Assembly (NCBI GenBank): GCA_963969345.1 | Contig: OZ017769.1 | Location: 4,901,725-4,965,724 of the forward strand | DNA from: Turbatrix aceti | Taxonomy: Eukaryota; Nematoda; Chromadorea; Rhabditida; Panagrolaimidae | Direction of reading: 5' to 3' | DNA length: 64,000 bases | Part shown: positions 57,001-64,000 of the stretch, in pieces | Numbering within the stretch: the first letter of the stretch is position 1 | Layout: each line of letters opens with the position of its first letter | Position numbers and translations under genes: made by a program | Notes under the pieces: generated by a model | The model's input: only the letters and a program-made list of their open reading frames with translations | Told to the model about the DNA's origin: nothing | Database searches by the model: none

Positions 57001-60000
57001 TTCGCCGTCAGTGACATTACATTGTGTGTGTTTTGCGAATAAATAATTTACACACCGATCGAATAGGATGGAGGTGATCGAATGTGTATATTCTCTCGGC
57101 TTTTTTTGTCTTATGTACGTATCTACAACAAACAGGTTCAATCACGGTCGGCTATAGCGATATGTATGTATTTACAAGATGACCCGAGCAACCGGGGTGA
57201 CAGAGCGGAGGGGGGACAATGTTTGCCGTAGTCGCTGGGGTCGATCGACGAGTCCGAGTCAGAGCAGCGGGCCGGTCGGCTTAGTTAGCTCGAGAGGGGC
57301 GCCGTCTTGGGTCTTGGAGTCTTGCGCCGCCTGTTGCGCGACGCCCGATTACGACCGGGTCAACCGAGGTGGGCGAGGTGGGCGAGGGCGATGGCGATTA
57401 GCTGACTGCGGTGTAATTGTGTCATCGGGCCGGGGTCGGCTGGGGCGAGCTGTAAAATGATTCAAAGTGCGCCGAGGATGAGCAATTTTTTGTCTTGAAC
57501 ACAAAGAGAGATGAATTAGCCGAAAATGGCGTCGTAAATGGAGAACAACGGTTACGGCGCGTGGAATTGTAAAAATTGCAGCAGTGCAACAAAGTGCAAA
57601 TTCAGGATGAAACTGATTTACAGAGTGCATGATAACAACAGATTTCAATATTTTTTTGACATTTTTTCTCCTGCAAACTTTTTTTTCAAAAACAAACAAC
57701 GTTCAGTTTTCCAAAAACCCATTTATTTGCTTCAACAAAAGCATTTTGGCACTTTGGTTAATTGGCGCTTTTACGAATGTCCACCTTTTACGACACTGCC
57801 ATGAGCCTCGAGGTCTCATGCATTTGTGAATTCAAAGGCGTTCCCGACAACCTCTTTCGAAAGAAACACCGTGCCCCCTGCACCGAGGGCGGCAAATGAG
57901 GACAGAGCGCATGCCGGCATGACAAAATATACCTTTTTTTGTGCTGCTGGAAAAATTGATGGATGCCGATGGCAACAGTGCACGTGCCCCAGGTGCCCGA
58001 CACGTCTTTGAAGCGACACGGCGGCCGGGTGTGTTGACTTTTTGCACCACCACTCAACGCGCCGTCTCATCTCTCATCCGCCACCGTGTCTCGTGCCGCT
58101 GCCTCTTTTAATTATTTTTTTTTTCTGAAATTCAATGTTCCAATTTGTAAATTGGTTGTTTATCTGTTGGTTCTGTCACGGTTTCATCAAATTTTGTGAC
58201 TTTGCTCTAGATAGCTGGATGTAAATGAGAATTTTCCGTCAACTTTTCATTGCGGCACTCATTGACATTGGCGACATGTTAGACGTCCACCTGCATCTTT
58301 TAAGGACCCCAACCTGAGGAAGTCTTTTCGAGTGCAGTTTGGCGCAAAGGGACTTGAATAAGATCCTGCCCGCCTGTCTCCAAGGTTGTTGTCGGATTCC
58401 GTCCTTTTACCCTATTTGTCGAGCTTTGCCAATTTTCCTGTCGCCAAGCGGGGTCCTTTCATGACAAACAGTCATCTTGAGGGATCTTGGCAGGTTGCTG
58501 GATTATGTACTTCCCGCAGGTGTCGTTGCCGGTGGTGGTGGTGCCAGCGCCGGTGTTTTGATGCATTGCCAAAATCGGCAAGGTTGTTTTTGGCTCATCT
58601 GTTTTCTTACAGTGCGAGCTGAGGTCTTTGAAACGCGAGCATTGAGCTGTTTTTGTTGTTTGAACGCTTCGGGATAATGCCCCGGTGGATTGTTGGGATT
58701 GTTGTTGTGTCAAAAGGTATTTTCTACGTGGCATGGCAAGTTCACTTCTCCCTGGCCAGCCCGTTTTTGTCGGGAACAAGGGAAAAGAAAACGATTTGGT
58801 GTGTAATTTGGAGAAGTTTCGAGGCTGACCTCTTTGAAAACCATGTTTTTTTGCAGTTTACTGCTGCGCTCTGGCTCGCATCAAACGACTCAGTCAGCGG
58901 TGCAGTGGCGCAAGAGAAAGACATCCTGTGGCGCATAACAGACACGGGACACAGGTGAGCCCGCAAGTCCGCAAGCCCCCCACGGACAGACCGGACCGAG
59001 TGACAGCCGGGCGTCCTGGCGGCAGCCAGCTCCCGGGAGCGTTGTTGCCAAGTCAGTCGTCCTCCCTCCTGCGGTCGTCGTCGTAAAAGCAACGCGACCG
59101 TTTTGGTAAACACGGGCTTGTCAGCGTCTTGAGCACCTCTTTTCCGGGTCCGAGGTCAAAAAAGTGGTCTCTAAGCCCACAAATTCAAAATTCCTTCGAG
59201 TTTTTCGAGTTTGGGTGCGTCAGCCGAACTGCTGTTTGCAGCACTTTCCTGCGCAACATGCGGCTACGTTGTTGGCAGCTCATTGACTCATTGACCCCCT
59301 TTGAGTGGCTCCTTGACGACCAAGCGGAGGTCTTTAGTCACTCGTTTCCTCTCTTCTTCCCCTGGTGATTGTGGGGTTCGCTGGCTCGCTGGCGGCGGTC
59401 AGTAGACATCACGTTCTATTCAGCGCCCCCGGAATCAGAATCAAAATCGATGACGAAAACAACAACTTTTTTGTCCCTCTTCGCCAGCGCTTTCCCAGGC
59501 GATTGGGGGCAAATCTCCCTCTCCTGGCTCCGTTGCCGTAATCCGCTTAACAGTTTTTAATGAACGATATGCGCAACGACGTTGGTTTGGTTGCAACCGA
59601 TGCGGACAGATTTATCGCGTTTCCAAACCCTGAAGGTCGGGTCGGATCATTCAACTATTATAACTGTCCGCGGAGAGTTCGGTTTAGTCGATTTGTTACT
59701 CTTGCACACTTGCACTCATTTTTGGCCCTTTTAGTTCTCCCTGGCTCAACTTTTGAACCGTTAATCTTATTTTTTTTGAGAGGTGTCAAATTTCGTTTGA
59801 TGGGAGATTGATGATTTTTTGGAATGCAACTTTTTTTCGTGCCCCCTCAAAAGTGCAAAAACACTCGTTTTCTGTTGATGTGAGAGCAAACAGAGTGCCG
59901 GGGCTAAATATTTGCAGATGCATCTGGCTTGGAATGAGCGGCGCGCGCTGGCAGGTGAATGGGTGCTTGATAGCCAGGATTCTGCTCATTGAGCTGCGGC

Positions 60001-63000
60001 ACGACTATTTATTTGCATTTTCTTTTGCTGGATCTGGGATATAGAGCGATATTACGGATCTTCGATGTGGATCGTCTAAAACGATTCTTTTTTTCTCATT
60101 AGTCTCAGACAGGATAAATATTTTTTATAATGTGTTCAGAGTTTGAAATTAGTGCACTTCGGATGACTTCTCTGCTCTTTCGAAGTGCGCGGAAGGTGGG
60201 AAAACTCAATGAGGGCGCGGCGCTGTTTATCACCTGTTGCTCTCTCCCTCTTATTGCTACGGATGCGATGAGGGAGATTTTCGCCGTTCAGAGGCCCGCT
60301 TACGATCGTCGTGAGTCGTTATCGCAAAGCCCACCCTGCCCCTGCCTCTGCCAATCCAATTCACTTTGCTTTGGTGTCCATCGGCGAGTAGTGAGTGGAT
60401 TACATCTCACGTATCTATCCCTCCTCATCCTGCTGCCAACGATCCGATCCGCCAAACCGGAATCAAATTGAATCGTTGGCGGTGCTGCGATTGGCCGATA
60501 TTTATTTTTATTTACAACTCTGTTTAGCAAAAGACAATTTTTGCAGATTTTTGTTCACTGATTTTTGTGCACATCTTCGAAGATTCATAAACCATTGTTT
60601 TTTGTCTGGCGTCGTCTAAAAAAACGTGATTGATCCTCTTTTGGCGGTGGGAGGGACCCAAACAAAGCTGGGAGCAGTGTGAGGTGCCCCGCCGCCGCCC
60701 GCAGCTGTGTTTGTGGTTCTACTTTGTCCTCCCTCCTCCATCCTCCCCGGAAGGCGCGGACAGGTGCTTGCGTGACTTCTTCGACACAACCGAGTCTGTC
60801 GATTTCAATTTTGTCCTGTCATCCGTTTTTTTATAAAAATGATGAAAAAATACAGTCATTCTGCGCCTGCCGAAGAGTGATGTGCATGTTCTGGAAAGAT
60901 ACTACTTGTCTGCCACCGAATGGGCTCCGCTGCACAGTGGGTGTGTGGTCTCCGGAGGAAGCCTGCGCCCCCCAACAAGCCTGGAGAGGGGGCATGGTCG
61001 GCCGGGCGCTGAGACTGTTCATGCCCTGACTCGCGTGATAAATGCCTTGTGCTGGGTTTGGTCTCTTGCGCGCTTGTTGCTGGTTGCCATAGCTTGTTGG
61101 TTCTTCTCGAACAGTCCAATGGCACTGGTCTCGTGCCATCGACGCCGCTCCTTTGCTTTCGCTCGTGGTTTAGCAAATTTTATGATTTGTTTGCCCACTA
61201 ATCTTTTCTTACCGATTTCTGAACCCCGCACGCACGTGCATCATCAATTTTTACTCGCCGTCGTCTCAAAAATATGTATTTAAATGACTGCCACGAAAGA
61301 CTCGAGCCCATTTTTCAGGCACAAAGTGCTTGCTTGTCCCTCGACAGCACCAACACATAATCCGGGGACGAGGGGGGGGCTGACTGATGCCCGTGCTCAT
61401 CTCTTGCGGCCGGATTGTTTTTCTTGGACGGCCCGACAAGAGCGATCGACGACTGCCCCGGAACAGGAACACCGCCAAACAACTGCAACAAGCAACTGCA
61501 ATATCGTTTTGTTTCTTCATTCTTTCCTTTCTTTCTTCCCCGGGTGATGATCTTGAGCCGCGTGTGAAAGTCTGGTCTTCTTCATCTTCGTCCCCAACCC
61601 CCCTAAAACCTTTTCCACCGGTTGATATGATCCGGCAGGGGATTGGCACGACCTTGAGCACCCTGTCCTGTCCTGTACGTCTTCATCGACATCGACGGCC
61701 AATCAATCGACAGTCCCCCTCCGTTTCCGTTCTTTTCCGCGTGCGCGAAAGGAAAGGATCGATGATGCATCGATGGGGACAGTCCCGGTTGGTTCGGTCG
61801 CGTCTCCTCCTCCTCCTTTTCCCCTGTGTCTTTTTTAAGGCACTTGTCTCGCGCACCACGGAGAAATGTACATGTGTTTTTCACCCCTGTCGTGTATGTA
61901 TTCCACAGCCAGATGCGTGCGTAATGCGCTCGTTTTTACGACGACGCAAACGACGTTTTTGACATCCATCGAAATTGTGATTGCTCTTGTTGTGCCGTTA
62001 ATTCTCCGGCCTACAGGGATGAGTGGTCGTCTGTCTTTGGTGGGTGGCCATCATGCCGGCTGGTCGCTGCAGCGCTGTGGCTCGTAAACAGCGCGTTATT
62101 ACTGCCATTTAATTTTTTTGTGCTTTTTATCTTTATATCGATTTTCTACAAGTTTTGTTGAGTGATTTGGCGTTTGAGATGTTTTCTCGCAGGCGGTGAC
62201 TGGGGGTTTTGTTCGTTTCCTGAATGAGACCGTGCTTGCAGATGTTTTTGGTTTGTCGGGGTTTTTAAGAGGCCGCTTGAGCGATGCGACAAATTGGTTT
62301 TCATCTGGGGGAAGAAAAGGCAGGGCGCAAGCTATCTAGACGTGGCATGCTCTGCGTGGCACCTCTGGGAATTTGTCTGACTAACTTGGAGGTGTGGCTT
62401 TCTTCGATTTTCACTTTCCCACCCCTCGTGAACAATCAAATGCTTCCATTCACGGACGTTCACGCCTGATTAGCATCGAAGCATCCCCTACCTTGTTGAC
62501 TCGTCAGACCCGAACGATGCTGGGAAGCGAAGAATAGGGGGGCCTCCTGGCCGACCGGTGAGACAGACGTGTACACCGAGCCTGCCAGCTTGCTTAGAGG
62601 GGTGTTCCGTAATGAAACGGGGCCGTCATGCTGCTTCAAAAGACAGTTTTTTTGTTTGCCGGCCCGGCTCCTTCGACGGATGTCGATTTCTATGATTGCC
62701 TGGGGATGGGGAAATGAGGGTTTATTTGACGACTACTTCACCGGGCTCTCGGACTTTTCAAACAAATTGACGGGGCACAAACGTTCGCCACTGATTGTGA
62801 GAACGGCTTGGTTAAGCTCACGGCAGGCTATCGCCTCTCGACAGATCAAATCATTTCCCTCGATGGGTTATGATTGATTATCGGCCCTCAAAATGACTCA
62901 AAATGTCGAAATTAGACTTGTTGCCTCTCGGATACATACGCGATTGAGGGGGAGGGAGGAACGTAAACATTCGAGATGAGCTCGCTCTGACCGGATACAG

Positions 63001-64000
63001 CGAAGATCCCATCAGTCGGCTTTGATTGAGTAGTAAAAAAGAGGGACCCCCGCCTCAGTCCCGTGCGAACCAGCTGGTGCAGTTCAGCGTCTAAATACTC
63101 CGCTGCTAGGAAACGGCGCTAACGAGTTTACGCTTTTGTGTCTGTGTCCGATCGACTCGGTTCGGTCTCGGTCTCGACGGAGCGGCTTAATAGTCGCCCA
63201 AAAAAACCGATCTGATGCGCATTGAAGCCGATGGATCAGAGGGCTGGTCGCTGTGTACTCGAGTCTGTTGTCTGTTGTTCACCCCCGTTTGTACCCCTTT
63301 GGGCAGGGATTGATCGGACCCTCATGTAGCAAGTGGGAGGGATGAGTGGAGGGACTCACTCTCGCGAGAATGATGTGGTCTGGTCTGTGGTCCGCTATGG
63401 AAGCGACCGGGGTGGTCGGGTTGCCGTCGGTCGTCGCGTGGCGTGACGCTTCCTACCTGCCGGAAATTCCGGAGTGGCGTTATTTTAATTTATTGGACTT
63501 TTCTTGCCCCCGTTGGACCCTTTATTTGACATAAGACGCCTCTCGGAAGTTCTAACAGCCTCAAACAAAAAAAAAGACCAAAGATGGGTTCACAAATTTT
63601 ATTCTGCCGAATGTTTTTTGCTTTCTTGCACGGAATTTTTGTCTTTTTCTATTTTGAAGTCATCTTACTTTTTTTTCATACCCTCGCAGTTGTCAAAATC
63701 ATTTTTTGACTGACTGACAAGGCACGCGAGTTACCTGAAGACTCTATTTTCCGCTTCACGGGGCAAAAACAACAGCGCCAAGTGCTGCTGCGTTGTCGTC
63801 ATCGCGTGTTTTTTTCTTTTTTTTTTGTGGCCACGCGAATTCATTCTTGCCTTGCCTTGGTTTGCCTCAGGCCGATCGCTAATCCCTCTGCAATCGATTT
63901 GAGTGCGCCCGCACAGTCACCCACGTAGCACCCAGTCCCTGCCTCTGGTGTTCGTTCCTGCATGCAATATTTGGCCTCAAAAACGTGTATCGACGTGCAC
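54003..64000. other. 10-kb region without recognisable genes, upstream of the bZIP gene
   Basis: I found no splice-compatible coding exon, tRNA or transposon ends here; all open frames are short and without family motifs. The DNA is of mixed composition, not the A/T-homopolymer type of the introns. It contains three TTGCGCAA palindromes (54643, 55109 and 55124), three ATGCAAAT/ATTTGCAT octamers (56148, 56893 and 60011) and a TATTATAAAA near 56129. Best reading: distal regulatory DNA or 5' UTR introns of the bZIP gene, or of a gene beyond the right edge. Confidence 0.5.
55109..55131. promoter_or_regulatory. Two TTGCGCAA palindromes 15 bp apart upstream of the bZIP gene
   Basis: TTGCGCAA occurs at 55109-55116 and again at 55124-55131, about 1.1 kb upstream of the bZIP ATG. 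The second is ATTGCGCAA, a nearly full C/EBP palindrome. A third lies at 54643-54650. Confidence 0.45.

Noticed and set aside
54003..64000. Many open frames of 60-240 codons
   Set aside because: No start/splice context, low-complexity translations and overlap on all frames; none shows a protein family motif.
1..64000. tRNA, rRNA or CRISPR-like arrays
   Set aside because: I scanned for typical tRNA T-loop words and regular spaced repeats and saw none that hold up. A covariance-model search could still find RNAs I missed.

Overview
This window is animal nuclear DNA, most likely from a nematode. The genes are broken by short introns with GT/AG ends and T-rich acceptors, intergenic and intronic DNA is full of A/T homopolymers, and the gene set includes a cuticlin-type ZP-domain cuticle protein and a CES-2/ATF-2-like PAR bZIP factor. 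Species cannot be assigned from sequence alone. I rebuilt exon structures by eye from reading frame, splice sites and recalled family sequence; the codon phases of every listed multi-exon model add up, except the serine racemase-like gene, which is one base short.

Layout. 1-15.9 kb (minus strand): three closely spaced genes read towards the left edge, an HP1-like chromodomain gene, a ZIP zinc transporter and a very large BLTP2/Hobbit/KIAA0100 lipid-transfer gene whose 3' end lies outside the window. Introns of BLTP2 hold a gag-protease-integrase Gypsy-like element without reverse transcriptase, a hAT-like MITE with perfect target duplication, and a foldback element. 15.9-19.7 kb: no gene recognised. 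19.7-22.4 kb (plus): a cuticlin-like ZP gene, with a candidate two-exon secreted micropeptide in its 1.2-kb intron. 23.9-25.3 kb (plus): ARL-13, a ciliary GTPase. 26.2-27.3 and 29.7-30.7 kb (plus): two secreted proteins of unknown function. 30.9-35.9 kb (minus): CC2D2A/MKS-6, a ciliary transition-zone protein. 37.1-39.1 kb (minus): hexokinase, with a likely alternative first exon at 41.0-41.1 kb. 41.1-45.1 kb: divergent promoter region with a 670-bp hAT-like MITE. 45.1-50.1 kb (plus): NAT10/NATH-10 RNA cytidine acetyltransferase. 50.9-52.0 kb (plus): serine racemase-like PLP enzyme with a one-base frameshift. 52.3-54.0 kb (minus): PAR-type bZIP factor. 54-64 kb: about 10 kb without recognisable coding sequence, probably regulatory DNA of the bZIP gene or of a gene further right.

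Functional themes: two ciliary genes (ARL-13 and CC2D2A) lie 6 kb apart; the chromodomain-ZIP-BLTP2 set has operon-like spacing; repeats are concentrated in introns. The most unusual objects are the RT-less but fully open gag-PR-IN element lying antisense in BLTP2, the nested micropeptide candidate, the two MITEs with perfect 8-bp target duplications, and a cluster of TTGCGCAA palindromes around the bZIP gene.
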